Assembly: GCA_009823505.1 (NCBI GenBank)
Contig: VZQC01008071.1
Coordinates: forward strand, 492,550-556,549
Length of the DNA: 64,000 bases
Direction: 5' to 3'
DNA from: Rhizomys pruinosus
Lineage: Eukaryota > Chordata > Mammalia > Rodentia > Spalacidae
Shown here in pieces: positions 22,722 to 33,397 of this stretch. A program made the translations under genes and the position numbers. How positions within the stretch are numbered: position 1 is the stretch's first letter; the number at the start of each line of letters is the position of its first letter. The notes under the pieces are model-generated. The model searched no databases. It worked only from the letters and a program-made list of their open reading frames with translations, and was not told the DNA's origin.

Positions 22722-22938
22722 GTTTTTTGTTTTGTTTTGTTTTGTTTTGTTTGCCTTTTTGAGGCAGGGTCTCCTTGTAGCCCCAGCTGGCCTAGAACTC
22801 ACTCTGCAGATCAGGCTGGCCTTGAACTCACAGAGATCAGATTACCTCTGCCTTCCAAGTGCTGGGATTAAAGGCATGTGCCACCATGCCCAACTGTTTT
22901 GTTTTTCTTTTTCCTTTTGGTCTTTTTGAGACAGACTT
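22722..22938 (-). mobile_element. B1 SINE plus a second B1 start
   Basis: (TTTTG)n tail, full antisense B1 to 22894, then another antisense B1 beginning ('ggtctttttgagacag', 22919-22936) that stops at once. Confidence 0.88.
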
Positions 22939-22964
22939 CTTTGTTTTTTAAGTAGTTTATATAT

Positions 22965-23048
22965 CTGTGAGTTCCAGGTCATCCTGGTCTACGTAGTGAG
23001 TTCCAGGCCAGCTGAGGCTACAGGACAACCCTGTTTCAAAAAGACACA
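22965..23048 (+). mobile_element. B1 3' fragment
   Basis: Only the right half of B1 is present ('gagttccaggccagctgagg'), ending in a tail that passes into (GA)n. Confidence 0.85.
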
Positions 23049-23049
23049 G

Positions 23050-23052
<3 letters not shown>

Positions 23053-23103
<51 letters not shown>
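23053..23103 (+). repeat. (GA)n microsatellite
   Basis: About 22 GA units grown from the tail of the B1 fragment at 22965. Confidence 0.98.
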
Positions 23104-23104
<1 letters not shown>

Positions 23105-23700
23105 TCAACCTAAGTATCTTTTGGGGGAAACTGCTGTTTTGGGGAACTGCTGAGTGATACATACCCAAATGGCAGAGTCCATACGGCCACTTCAAACCAC
23201 GTCCACCGGCTTCTGGTTCCTGTAAAATGGAGCTAGCTCTCCTTCCTGCCTCTCTTGTTGAAAGCATCTAAAATTCCCAGACAGCATGCAGCAACAGCTA
23301 TCTAAGAGTCCTCAGATGTGAGTAGTGGCAAATGGAGTGAGGAAAAAGACTAGAATTTAAACTAAACCTGTGGTAGTTTAAATGAAAAACTGTCCCACTC
23401 ACCAACAGAGGACATATCCTTTTTATTTTTTTTTACATTTTTTTACATAGCCTTTTTCAATTTGAATGAGCATTCACTCAGACTGTATCGAAGGACATAG
23501 ACAAATTGAGAAATGTATACAATGATTAAATATACTGATTATAGTGGAATTAAAGTGGAGATCAGTAACGGAAAGAATAGGGGAAATCTCCAAGCCCTTA
23601 CAATTTAAAAACATACTTCTAAATAATCCATAGTCAAAAAGGCACACTATATAAAAATGCATGGGATGTTCCTTGAATACTGCTTAGTAGAAATTTTATT
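23104..23700. other. Unassigned stretch
   Basis: No clear repeat or gene. T-rich patch at 23420-23450. Confidence 0.5.
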
Positions 23701-23721
23701 TTGTTAAATGTACATATTAAG

Positions 23722-23968
23722 ATGGGGCTGGAGAGATGGCCTAGCGGTTAAGAGCATCTACTGCTCTTGCAGAGGACCTGGGTTCGATCCCCAGCACCCA
23801 CATGGTGGCTGAGAACGTCTGTAACTCCAATTCCAGGAGAACTCCAGTTCCAGGGGAATCCGACACCCTCTTCTGACCTCCGCGGTATTGCACATGGGTG
23901 CACAAACCTACATGCAGACAGTACATTCATACACATAAAAAATAAATTAATTAAATTAAAAAAAAACC
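23722..23968 (+). mobile_element. Long-form B2 SINE with TSD
   Basis: Near-consensus. TSD of 21-22 bp with one mismatch: 23701-23722 and 23969-23990 (begins TTGTTAA, ends CATATTAAGA). Confidence 0.96.
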
Positions 23969-24001
23969 TTGTTAAGTGTACATATTAAGAATAAGAAATC
24001 T

Positions 24002-24150
24002 GCTTGGGTGTGGTGGCACATGCCTTTAATCCCAGCACTCAGGAGGCAGAGGCAGGCGAATCTCTGTGAGTTCAAGGCCAGCCTGGTCTACATAGCAAGC
24101 TCTGGGCCATCTGGGACTAAAGGGAGACCCAGTCTCAAAAAGACCAAAAA
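24002..24150 (+). mobile_element. B1 SINE
   Basis: Older-type B1 whose tail 'aaaaagaccaaaaaa' leads directly into the long purine tract. Confidence 0.93.
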
Positions 24151-24237
24151 AGAAGAAGAAGAAGAAGAAGAAGAAGAAGAAGAGGAGGAGAAGGAGGAGG
24201 AGGAGGAGGAGAAGAAAAAGAAGAGGAAGAAGAAGAG

Positions 24238-24269
<32 letters not shown>

Positions 24270-24623
24270 AGAAGAAGAAGAAGAAGAAGAAGAAGAAGAA
24301 GAAGAAGAAGAGGAGGAGGAGGAGGAGGAGGAGGAGGAGGAGGAGGAGGAGGAGGAGGAGGAGGAGGAGGAGGAGGAGGAGGAGGAGGAGGAGGAGGAGG
24401 AGGAGGAGGAGGAGGAGGAGGAGGAGGAGGAGGAGGAGGAGGAGGAGGAGGAGGAGGAGGAGGAAGGAAGTAGGAGGAGGAGGAGGAAGAAGGAAGTAGG
24501 AGGAAGGAGAAGGAAGAAGGAAGTAGGAGGAAGAAGGAGGAAGAAAGAAGGAAGGAGGAAGAAGGAGGAAGAAAGAAGGAAGGAGGAAGAAGGAGGAAGA
24601 AAGAAGGAAGAAGGAACTAGGAA

Positions 24624-24688
<65 letters not shown>

Positions 24689-24737
24689 AGAAGAAGAAGA
24701 AGAAGAAGAAGAAGAAGAAGAAGAAGAAGAAGAAGAA

Positions 24738-24769
<32 letters not shown>

Positions 24770-24771
24770 AA
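24146..24771 (+). repeat. 626-bp polypurine (GAA/GGA)n tract
   Basis: Blocks in order: (GAA)n with interruptions to about 24307, (GGA)n of about 155 bp (24308-24462), degenerate GAAGTAGGAGGA-type units (24462-24620), then (GAA)n to 24771. Almost no pyrimidines on the plus strand. The poly-K/poly-R and poly-S frames here are artefacts. Confidence 0.99.
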
Positions 24772-24772
24772 T

Positions 24773-24972
24773 GGGCTGGAGAAATAGGCTCAGTGGCTAA
24801 GAACACCTGCTGTTCTTGCAGAAGACCTGGATTCAAATCCCAGCACCCATGTGAGGGCTGACAGCCATCTATAGCCCAGTTCTAGGCGATCTGATGCCCT
24901 CGCTGTCCTCCATGAGCACTTCACAACACAGGTGCACTGACACATGTGCACCAGCACACATACACATAAAAT
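24773..24972 (+). mobile_element. B2 SINE (old, short form)
   Basis: Directly follows the purine tract. Head 'gggctggagaaataggctca', CA-rich 3' part. Confidence 0.85.
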
Positions 24973-24975
24973 CTA

Positions 24976-25090
24976 CTGGAACTCACTATGTAGATCAGGC
25001 TGGCCTTGAACTCAGAGATCCTCCTGCCTCTGCCTCCTGAGTGCTGGGATCAAAGGCGTGCACCACCACCACATCCAGCAAAAAAATAAA
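24976..25090 (-). mobile_element. B1 SINE, truncated
   Basis: Antisense B1 from 'ctggaactcactatgtagat' to 'ccaccacatccagc'; the tail-side third is missing. Confidence 0.85.
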
Positions 25091-25091
25091 T

Positions 25092-25770
25092 ATTTTTTTA
25101 AAAGAATAAGAAAGATTTTCATCAACCATCTGAGTTTCCATAATGAGAAACCACTAAAAGAAAAGCAAATAAGTCTGAGGCAGCTGTAAACAAGGAAACA
25201 GTAAAGCCAGAGGCTCGCACCAAGCTAGGCTGCTAGAGAATGTCTGCAATGCCAGCACTAGGAGAAGTGAAGTAGAAGGTACTAGTTTGAGGCTGGGCTG
25301 TAAAGTAAGACCCTAGCTTACTTTCTGAGACTCCCATTACCAAAACAAAGAGTTCAAAAACAGAAAGCCACAGAATAGTATCTCTCATAAATTTGTAAGT
25401 GAAAAATCAGCAACAAAAGATTAACAATAAAGGATAAGTGTTCCTAATTTAATTTAAAAACTCCCAACTCTAAAATATTCTCAGCTCCAAAACATTTTGA
25501 GGGCTAAAATTTGAAGACTTTGAAGACCTTATGTGACAAGTCATAGTCAAAACACAAGCACACTAAAAAGTTGTATAAAATTAACTTCTAGCTATGTGTA
25601 TAAGATATATATATATATATATATGGAAAATAAATAAATTTTGTGTTTAGCCTTGGGTTTAGGCCAGACACTAAAAACTTTTCAAAAAGAGTGATAACCT
25701 CATCAACTTGGTTGATTTCTTCAGAAATCACTGTCAGAAGCATTAAACACAAGCTACTTGTTGGGAGATA
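25092..25770. other. AT-rich stretch, weak SINE traces
   Basis: 25217-25330 has faint B1/B4-like words. (TA)n at 25606-25624. Nothing else recognised. Confidence 0.45.
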
Positions 25771-26420
25771 CTTTTATATCACATATGGTGAACAATTAGA
25801 ATCCAGAATAGATAATGACTCTGAAAGCCCAGCAATTCAGAAGAAACCCACATTAGAATGGTTTAAAGACCTGCAGACACTTTCCATGAGGAGATATACA
25901 AATGGCAAATAAGCATTTTGACATTCAGCACCAGTAGTTATTGAAGGACATGCAAAATTAAAAAACCATGGTGACATGCCCTTGCACACTCATCACAATG
26001 TCTACAGCAAAAAATGACAATCCCAAGCAGCGGTGAAGCACAAGGTAACAGGTGCTCACACACCGCTTGCTGACGCAGTGTAGAGTGGGAGATATTCTGG
26101 AAGAGTGCTCTGTGTCACAGAGCTCAGCACATCTCCTGTGTGACATAAGAATCTCATTGAGTATTTAGCCTAGAAAAATGAAAACTTGTATTCATACAAG
26201 AGCCTATACACAAATGTCTGTAACAGTTTTATTCATAATTTTAAAAATACACAAGACAGATATCCTTCAGCAGGTGAATAGATTGGTGTATCTATACAAT
26301 GGTGTACTGCTCAGAAATAAAAGCAATGAACAGTTGGCACATTAACAACTTAAATGACTACCAAGGGCATTTTAATGAGTCCCAAAAGCTTATGCTATGC
26401 TATTTCAATTACATGACATT
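25770..26420 (+). mobile_element. Ancient L1 ORF2 3' end, sense
   Basis: Contains the order of landmarks seen in old mammalian L1 ORF2 3' ends ('gaggagatatacaaatggc', 'acaatggtgtactgctcag'). No open frame of note. Confidence 0.7.
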
Positions 26421-26445
26421 CATTTTTTAAAGATATTTTTATTCA

Positions 26446-26690
26446 GGGGCTGGAGAGATGGCCTAGCAGTTAAGAGCACCGACTGCTCTTGCAGAGGACC
26501 CGGGTTCAATCCCCAGCACCCACATGGCAGCTGAGAACCGTCTGAAACTCCAATTCCAGGAGAACTCCAGTTCCAGGGGAATCCGACACCCTCTTCTGAC
26601 CTCTGAGGCATTGCACGACATGGTGCACAAACCTACATGCAGACAGTACATTCATACACATACAAAAATAAATAAAATATTTTTTAAAAA
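26446..26690 (+). mobile_element. Long-form B2 SINE with exact TSD
   Basis: Flanked by AGATATTTTTATTCA at 26431-26445 and 26691-26705 (exact, 15 bp). It inserted into the tail of the older B2 at 26706, making a tail-to-tail pair. Confidence 0.97.
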
Positions 26691-26705
26691 AGATATTTTT
26701 ATTCA

Positions 26706-26900
26706 TTATTTATATTTATATGTGCCTGCATGTATGTAAGTGCACCCATGTCATGCAATGCCTACAAGAGGCCAGAAGGCATCAGAGCCCCCGGAACTAG
26801 AGTTATAGATGTTTGTTAGCCTCCATGTGGTTGGAAACTGAACCCAGGTTCTCTGCAAGAGCAGCCAGTGCTCTTAACCACTGAGCTGTCTCTCCAACCA
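26706..26900 (-). mobile_element. B2 SINE (old, short form)
   Basis: Antisense, without internal duplication. Its T-rich end hosts the insertion at 26446. Confidence 0.9.
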
Positions 26901-27214
26901 TTCTTGAGCTCAAAACTAAGAGTCGTAAAGGAAAAAATTAATTTGGTCGCTAGGAATTATGGGTAGAAGCAACTGTAACATGTTTGTTGAAATTGTTCTA
27001 TACACTTACTGTGGTGGTGATACTATGAAGCTGGAAATTTGTTAAAGCACATATGATAATTTAAATAGTATGTATATAACAATTGAAAGATGGTAACAGA
27101 AAATTTTGTAAGACAGAATGAACTCAGCCTTATTTTAAAAATCCATAGTAATAAAGGAGAACTCTAGACATTCAGATTATGCTTTCTTTTTTCCTCTATT
27201 AAGGGAGATTATGT
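26901..27214. other. AT-rich stretch, no recognised feature
   Basis: Possibly more old L1; not assignable by eye. Confidence 0.5.
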
Positions 27215-27430
27215 TGAATTAATTTATTATTTTTATGTGTGTGAATGTTAGGCCTCCATGTGTAAGTGCACCATGTCACGCAGCACCAGTGGAGGACAGT
27301 AGACGGTGTCGGATCTCCTGGACCTGGAGTTCTAGATGCCCGTTAGCTGCCATGTAATGCTGGGATTCCAACTCGGGTCCTCTGTAAGATCAGCCAGTGC
27401 TCTTAACTGCTGAGACATCTTTCCAGCCCC
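27215..27430 (-). mobile_element. B2 SINE (old, short form)
   Basis: Antisense, diverged, head ending 'catctttccagcccc'. Confidence 0.88.
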
Positions 27431-27579
27431 TAGATTATTTTTAAAACTAGAAAAATAAAATTTATTTAATATAAAAATTTTAATTCATTCTAATTTCCTA
27501 ATACCTAAGAGTTCAGAGTCACATTTTAAAATGTATAAAATAAAATTTTACTAATGCATATTAAAGTTGAATTTAAAAA

Positions 27580-27770
27580 CACACTTGGCAAAGACCTATA
27601 ATCGCAGTTACTCGGGAGAGTGAGGCAGAAGGATGCAGCATCAAGATCCGGCTATAGAACGAATTCAGAGCTGGCCTGAATGCAGACCTGGCCCCAAAAT
27701 AAGAGAGGTAGGCGTGTAGTACAGTGGTAGAGCACTTACCTAGCATGTGCAAGACCCAGTAATACCCAGT
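27580..27770 (+). mobile_element. B1-like + ID-like composite
   Basis: Worn B1-like left part, then ID-like 'gtacagtggtagagcactta'. The order is reversed compared with 6704, where the ID part comes first. Confidence 0.6.
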
Positions 27771-27773
27771 GTA

Positions 27774-27804
27774 ATACACACACACATACACATATACACG
27801 CATA

Positions 27805-27836
<32 letters not shown>
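27774..27836 (+). repeat. (CA)n microsatellite
   Basis: Interrupted CA repeat at the 3' side of the composite SINE. Confidence 0.97.
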
Positions 27837-28146
27837 TTGAATTGAAATGCTCCTCAAGATGTTCTCTAAGATATTTAACGGCAGGGTGGCTGGAGTAGCC
27901 TTCTACCATACAGAGGAACTAGAGTGTGTCCTTTAGATACAAACTCCAATCATCATAATAAGCCAAACTCAGAAAGATGAATATTTTGAGTTTGTTTGCA
28001 TGTGCGGAGTCTAGAGCACACATGAAAGTAGAAGGGGAATTGTTTGTAAAGAGGGAGGGGCTCAGCCCAAGGGAGGAGGAACCAGAGAAGGCCACAGGGA
28101 GGTTGACTGTTACCAAAATGCACTGTATGCATATAGAAACCTTCTA
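27837..28146. other. Unassigned stretch
   Basis: Nothing recognised. Confidence 0.5.
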
Positions 28147-28222
28147 GGCTGGGGTGGAGCTCAGTGGTAGAGTACTTGCCTACCAAGGCCCTGGGTTTGA
28201 GCCCCAGTGCTGCAAAAAAAAA
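28147..28222 (+). mobile_element. ID element (tRNA-Ala/BC1-type SINE)
   Basis: 'ggctggggtggagctcagtg' with 'gtagagtacttgcc' (A box) and 'gggtttgagcccc' (B box), then an A-tail. A single complete ID unit of about 70 bp, the only free-standing one in the window. Confidence 0.88.
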
Positions 28223-28254
28223 GTTAAGTACAAGTAAAAAAAAATTTTTTTCAG

Positions 28255-28398
28255 ACTTTTTTTGAGACAAGGTCTCCCTTTAGTCCCAGCTGGCCTAGAG
28301 CTCTCTATGTAAACCAGGCTGGCCTTGAACTCACAGAGATCTGCCTGCCTCTGCTTCCCAAGTGCTAGGATTAAAGGCGTGCACCACCACACCTGGCA
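28255..28398 (-). mobile_element. B1 SINE
   Basis: Antisense. Makes an inverted pair with the B1 at 28425 (27-bp spacer). Confidence 0.93.
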
Positions 28399-28424
28399 AA
28401 GTAAAAATTTTAATCCTGGTATCG

Positions 28425-28577
28425 GTATCATAGTGCATGCCTTTAATCCCAGCACTCAGGAGGCAGGAGGCAGAGGCAGGTGGATCTCTGTGAGTTTGAG
28501 ACCAGCCTGGTCTATATAGCAAGTTCCAGGCCAGCTGAGGCTGCAGGGAGACCCTGTCTCAAAAGGACTAAAAAAAA
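28425..28577 (+). mobile_element. B1 SINE
   Basis: Sense partner of the inverted pair. The internal 'aggaggc' word is duplicated. Confidence 0.92.
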
Positions 28578-28823
28578 AGTAAAAAGTAAAATTTTAAATT
28601 TCAAAAGGTGTCTTTCCTTGTGTTTATATAATGGTATAAAGTGATTATAGTGTTGAAAGGTTTCAGGGAAATTGTGTAAATTTATGTTTTTAAAAACTTC
28701 AGAAGTTTGAAATACATTGACTATACTGAGCATGAGTATAGAGTTATTTCTGTAACATATCTACCCTTATTTTCTTTTGCTAATCATTTTTTCCAATTAA
28801 CAAAACTCTCATCCACTCCAGAG

Positions 28824-28901
28824 AACCAGCTTCGAGAAGGACCAACTATGAAAAGAGCCCCTGCGCCAGCTCCTTGGGGACTGACAGCGGCCATGCAGAA
28901 G
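28824..28901 (+). other. Exon-like segment, 26 codons (speculative)
   Basis: GC-richer island in AT-rich DNA. It is preceded by a pyrimidine stretch and CAG/AG acceptor options (AG ends at 28821 or 28823) and followed by AAG|GTACTG. With the second acceptor it is 78 bp, in frame throughout, reading NQLREGPTMKRAPAPAPWGL then TAAMQK. I do not recognise the protein. The frame is also open on both sides, which weakens the argument, and splice motifs this short arise by chance. Confidence 0.25.
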
Positions 28902-28945
28902 GTACTGATGTTCCAGCTCCACAACACATTCAAAGTGAGGTGGAA

Positions 28946-29088
28946 ACTGGGTGTGGTAGCTCACACCTTCAACCCCAGCCCCTGGGAAGAGAAGGCAGGT
29001 GGATCTCTATGAGATCAAGACCACCCTGGACCACATAGTGACTTCCAGGAAGACTGGGACTAGGGAGACCCTGTCAAAAAAAATAAAA
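28946..29088 (+). mobile_element. B1 SINE
   Basis: Diverged sense B1 with an A-rich tail. Confidence 0.9.
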
Positions 29089-29391
29089 AAGTGTAATGGA
29101 AAACAATGCAAAGATGTGAAGAGCTTTCGATAAATTAATAGGAAAACCCTGAGCATTTCTGGTGAGTATAAGATTGCTCTTGGATGATAACATGCAGAAT
29201 GCCAAGTTATCTGATGATGACTAAAGCTAGACTGTAATGGGCCCAAAAGGAGCATGACATGTAACACAGAAATCGCTGACAATAGAGATGGGCAGCTAGC
29301 TGAACAGGTGGCCTGCGGAAGTGAGCAGGGTTCAACATCCAGAAAAAGACACAAGCAATCTGAGCGATGAAAAGCAAAAGATATGTAGACG

Positions 29392-29483
29392 TCTACAGAG
29401 TGAGTTCCAGGACAGCTGGGGCTACAGGGAGACCCTGACTCGAAAAGACCAAAAAAAAAAATTTTAAAAAAAAAAAAAAAAAA
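29392..29483 (+). mobile_element. B1 3' half
   Basis: Starts at 'tctacagagtgagttccagg'; 5' truncated; A-rich tail of about 40 bp with TTTT interruption. Confidence 0.9.
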
Positions 29484-30825
29484 AGAAATACAATCATCTT
29501 TGAGCATTGCTGGTGCTCAGGCCACAAAGGAAGTGAATACAGTGTTATTAATAAACTTCAGTAAATGTATAGTCTACTCAGGAAGGTCACCGTAAGAAAG
29601 GACATGAACGTTGTCAAAGCCTACTGCTGTATGGATGGTACAGAAATGCCTGAGTGCTGCCAGAGGCATACTGGCAATCCTAAATATCACCAACTGTACC
29701 CATTTCACTGTCTCAAGGATGAGAACGTTGAAACTAATTCTCACCTAACATCTATTATCATAGATTATGACAGTAATGCCAAGTCTTCTCTAATAGCATT
29801 TAAATATAAGTGATGCTTCTTTTTAAAATGTTGCTTTGATGAAGTAGTGTTGGGAAGTGTGGTGCCACTGTCCACTCAGATAACTCACTGGTCAGTCACA
29901 GCTTTCTTTCTCACTAAGGAAAAAGAAGCAGCTTCTGTGCCGGGTTGTGCAGGCAGCCATCACTACCTGTGCCGGGTTGTGCAGGCAGCCATCACTACCA
30001 AACCAGAGCTACCGGAATTCAGGAGAAACTTGTTTGCATGCTACTAAAACATCACTGCCAAACAATAAAAATGTGACCTTATCCACCTATTTCCGTGTGG
30101 ATATTGGCCTTACTGTGTGTAGGAGAGTCATCAGAGTCTAGAGAGCTGACCATGAGCCCATGGAACCATTCCCTAACAATCACTCTTTCCTACCACTAAA
30201 AGTCTAGTTATTACTGTCTATAAAACTTTTAATGCTTTCACTTATTTATGATTATTACTTTTTTAGTGGGAAAATACTTAATCATTAAGATACTTCATTA
30301 TATCTTAAAACCATTCATGTTGTCATCTTTTATTTTAGGAGAACTGAAAGAAGACTACAGAGGACAGGTAAAACATTTTCTCTATCACAAGATATTCATA
30401 TGCTATGAGAAAACACAGGATATGACTGTCCTAACTAGGGAGACGCTGTCTATTGGTACACATTAACTAGACTACACTAATAGTAGTTGCAGACTAGAGC
30501 TGGCTGCTAAATTATGTAGCAGCGATATCGCTTCTCACAAGTGGTCCGAAACTCCTCTCAATATTTTGTCTCTGACACCACATCTAAGCTCATTTTGAGA
30601 TGAAATTTTAGTGCCATTGTACAAATTTCAAAAAAGTTTAGTATTAGAAAAATCCTCCTACTTTTATGAACAGCCTACCAAAGTTTGTGTTAACACTGAT
30701 TCATTGTAAGACTTAATTGTGAATAATGGTTGCACAATTACTAGCATAATTTTAGACAAATCATTTCACCTCTTTAAGGCTGAAGTTCTTCATTTATAAA
30801 ATAGACACAATTCCACGTGCCCCAT
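29484..30825. other. AT-rich non-repetitive stretch
   Basis: Holds an exact-but-one 32-bp tandem duplication (29937-29968 and 29969-30000) and a possible micro-exon at 30339. Frames at 29565-30141 have no recognisable domain. Confidence 0.5.
30339..30367 (+). other. Micro-exon-like segment, 29 bp (speculative)
   Basis: Good acceptor context ('catcttttattttag') and donor CAG|GTAAAA. In phase 2 it reads ELKEDYRGQ. It cannot follow the 28824-28901 segment in frame, since that join gives an immediate stop. Confidence 0.18.
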
Positions 30826-31255
30826 GGGACTTTTATGAAGCTCTTTTGGGACTGTGTTGAATCTGTAGATTGTTTTTGGCAGGATGGCCATTTCCATAAT
30901 ACTAATCCTACCAATCTGTGAACGTGGAATTTTTTTATCTTCTTTTTACGTGTCTTAAAGTCTTTCACTTCCATGGTTAGATTTATTCCAAGATTTTTTA
31001 ACCTATTGTGAATGCGATTGTTTTCATGATTTCCTTCTTGGTATGTTCATCCTTGGTATGTAGGAAAGCAATTCATTTTTGTGTGCTAACTTTGCACCCT
31101 GATACCGTGCTGAATGTGTCTGTCAGTTCCAGGAGTTTCCTAGTGAAGTCCTCAGGGTCTTTTATGTATAGATTTATATGATCTGCAAAAAGGATACTTT
31201 GACTTCTTCCTTTCCTATTTGTGCTTTTATCTCATTCACTTGTCTTTTTACAATT
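30826..31255 (-). mobile_element. L1 ORF2 fragment, part 1
   Basis: Antisense ORF2 ('aatctgtagattgtttttgg', 'gatggccatttccataatac'). Confidence 0.85.
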
Positions 31256-31448
31256 TTTTAATTAATTTTTATCTCTGAGTGTTTTGTCTGCATGTATGGG
31301 GTTGCACAACATGCATGCAATGCCTGCAGAGACCAGAAGATGACTTGGGATCCCCTGGATCCCCTGGAACTGTGGGTGCTAGGAAACAAACCTGAGTCCT
31401 CTGCAAGGGCAGCCAGTGCTCTTAACCTCTGCGCCATCTCTCCAGCCC
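31256..31448 (-). mobile_element. B2 SINE (short form)
   Basis: Antisense, with a local duplication of 'ggatcccct' inside. Confidence 0.88.
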
Positions 31449-31548
31449 CTCCTCCACTTGTCTTGCTCTACCTGAAACTGTAAACACTGTATTGAGCAGG
31501 AGTGGAGAGAATGGACTTCCTTTTCTTGTTCCTGATTTTAGTGGAAAT
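31449..31548 (-). mobile_element. L1 ORF2 fragment, part 2
   Basis: Antisense ORF2 continuing part 1, up to the copy of ATTTTAGTGGAAAT at 31535. Confidence 0.8.
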
Positions 31549-32581
31549 CCCAATGGAATTTTTCACAGAAACTGAGAAAATGATCTTAAATTTCATATGG
31601 AAACACAAAAGACTTAGGGTTGCCCAAACAATCCTGTTCTCAATTTATACTACACCATCCCTGATTTTAAGTTATACTACAGAGCAACCAAACAAAACCA
31701 AACAAAACAGCATGATACTGGCATAAAAAACAGACACCTTGATCAATAGGCATGAACTGAAGACCCACATACAAACTCACACTTCTACAGCTACTAATTT
31801 TTAACAACAAAGCCAACAATACACACATTGGAGAAAAGACAGCATGTGGAACAAATGGTGCTGGTCAAACTGCATAGCAGCATGTAGAAGAGTGAAACTA
31901 GAGCCCTGTCTCTCGCCCTGAACAAAACTCAGTTCCAGATAGACCAAAGACCTCAACATAAGACCTGATGTCCTAAATCTGATAGAGGAGAAAGCAGAGA
32001 CTACACTAGAACTTAGAGACACAGGAAAAGATTGTCTTTTTTTTTTTTTAATTTTTTTTATTATTTATTTATTTATTTATTTATGTGTATGAACGTACTG
32101 TCTGCATGCAGGTCTGTGCACCCGTGTCGTGCAATGCCGCGGAGGTCAGAAGAGGGTCTCGGATTCCCCTGGAACTGGAGTTCTCCTGGAATTGGGGTTT
32201 CAGACGGTTCTCGGACGCCATGTGGGTGCTGGGGATCGAACCCGGGTCCTCTGCAAGAGCAGTTGGTGCTCTTAACCGCTAGGCTATCTCTTCCAGCCCC
32301 GGAAAAGATTTTCTAAACAGGTAGTATATGCATTAAGTCCAACAGTTTACAAATGGGACCTCACAAAACTAAAAAAGATGCTCTGCAGCAAGGACACTAT
32401 CATTTGAGTAAAGAGGCAGCCTACAGAACAGGGAAAAAAAAAAACCTATCAGCTATACATTTGACAGAGTTAGTATTTAGAATATACAAAGAACTGAAAT
32501 GCTAAACATGAAAAAATAAAAAATGAGGCAAGGAGCTAAACAAAAAGTTCTCAGAAGATGAAATGCAAGTGGATGAGAAAT
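31549..32581 (+). mobile_element. Sense L1 ORF2 segment inserted in antisense L1
   Basis: Sense ORF2 sequence of about 1.03 kb (including one B2) flanked by exact ATTTTAGTGGAAAT at 31535-31548 and 32582-32595. No A-tail at its right end, so it is not a standard 3'-anchored L1 insertion. Confidence 0.75.
32038..32300 (-). mobile_element. Long-form B2 SINE with TSD
   Basis: TSD GGAAAAGATTgTCT at 32024 and GGAAAAGATTtTCT at 32301. Internal duplication present. Confidence 0.96.
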
Positions 32582-32595
32582 ATTTTAGTGGAAAT

Positions 32596-33139
32596 TCTTT
32601 TGAGTTTGTCTGTTTACCATGATGTTGGCTGAGAGCTTGTTGTATATTGCCTTTACTATGTTGAAATATGTTCCATGTATCCCTACTATCCCAAGACCTT
32701 TTATCATGAAAGGATGTTGGATTTTGTCAAAGGCCTTTTCTGTGTCTAATGAGATGAGCATGTGGTTTCTATCTTTTGAGTCTACTTATATGGTGGATTA
32801 TGTTTATTATCTTGTACATATTGAAACATCCCTGCATTTCTGGGATGAAGGTAATTTGGTTATGATGGATTATCTTTTTGATGTGTTCTTGCATTCAATT
32901 TCCAAGTATTTCATAGGGAATTTTTGTGTCTGTGTTCATCAGAAAGATTGGCCCATAATTTTCTTTCTGGGGGCCTTTACCTGGTTTTGGTGTAGAATAA
33001 TCCTGGCTTTGTAAAAAAAAGAATTTGGAAGTGTTGCTTACTTTTCTGTTTTATGGAATAATTTGAAGAGTAGTAGTGTTAGTTCTTTGTAGATCTGATA
33101 TGATTCTGCACTGAATTCAACTGGCCCTGGGCTTTTTTT
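32596..33139 (-). mobile_element. L1 ORF2 fragment, part 3
   Basis: Antisense ORF2 reverse-transcriptase region ('catccctgcatttctgggat', 'cctggttttggtgtag'). Confidence 0.85.
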
Positions 33140-33150
33140 AGTGGGGAGAT

Positions 33151-33386
33151 ATATTTTTTTAAATTTTCTATGTGTATGAATGTACTGTCTGCATGCAGGT
33201 TTGTGCACCCATGTCGTGCAATGCCGCGGAGGTCAGAAGAGGGTCTCGGATTCCCCTGGAACTGGAGTTCTCCTGTAATTGGAGTTACAGAGGGTTCTCA
33301 GCCGCCGTGTGGGTGCTGGGGATCGAACCTGGGTCCTCTGCAAGAGCAGTCGGCGCTCTTAACTGCTAGGCTATCTCTCCAGCCCC
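33151..33386 (-). mobile_element. Long-form B2 SINE with TSD
   Basis: AGTGGGGAGAT at 33140-33150 and 33387-33397 (exact). Internal duplication present. Confidence 0.96.
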
Positions 33387-33397
33387 AGTGGGGAGAT

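Noticed and set aside
23969..24836. Frames of 176 and 233 codons with poly-E/K/R or poly-S/F
   Set aside because: Translation of the GAA/GGA tract; no other coding signal.
28147..28222. tRNA gene
   Set aside because: It has A and B boxes but no cloverleaf partner arms and ends in an A-tail; it is an ID SINE.
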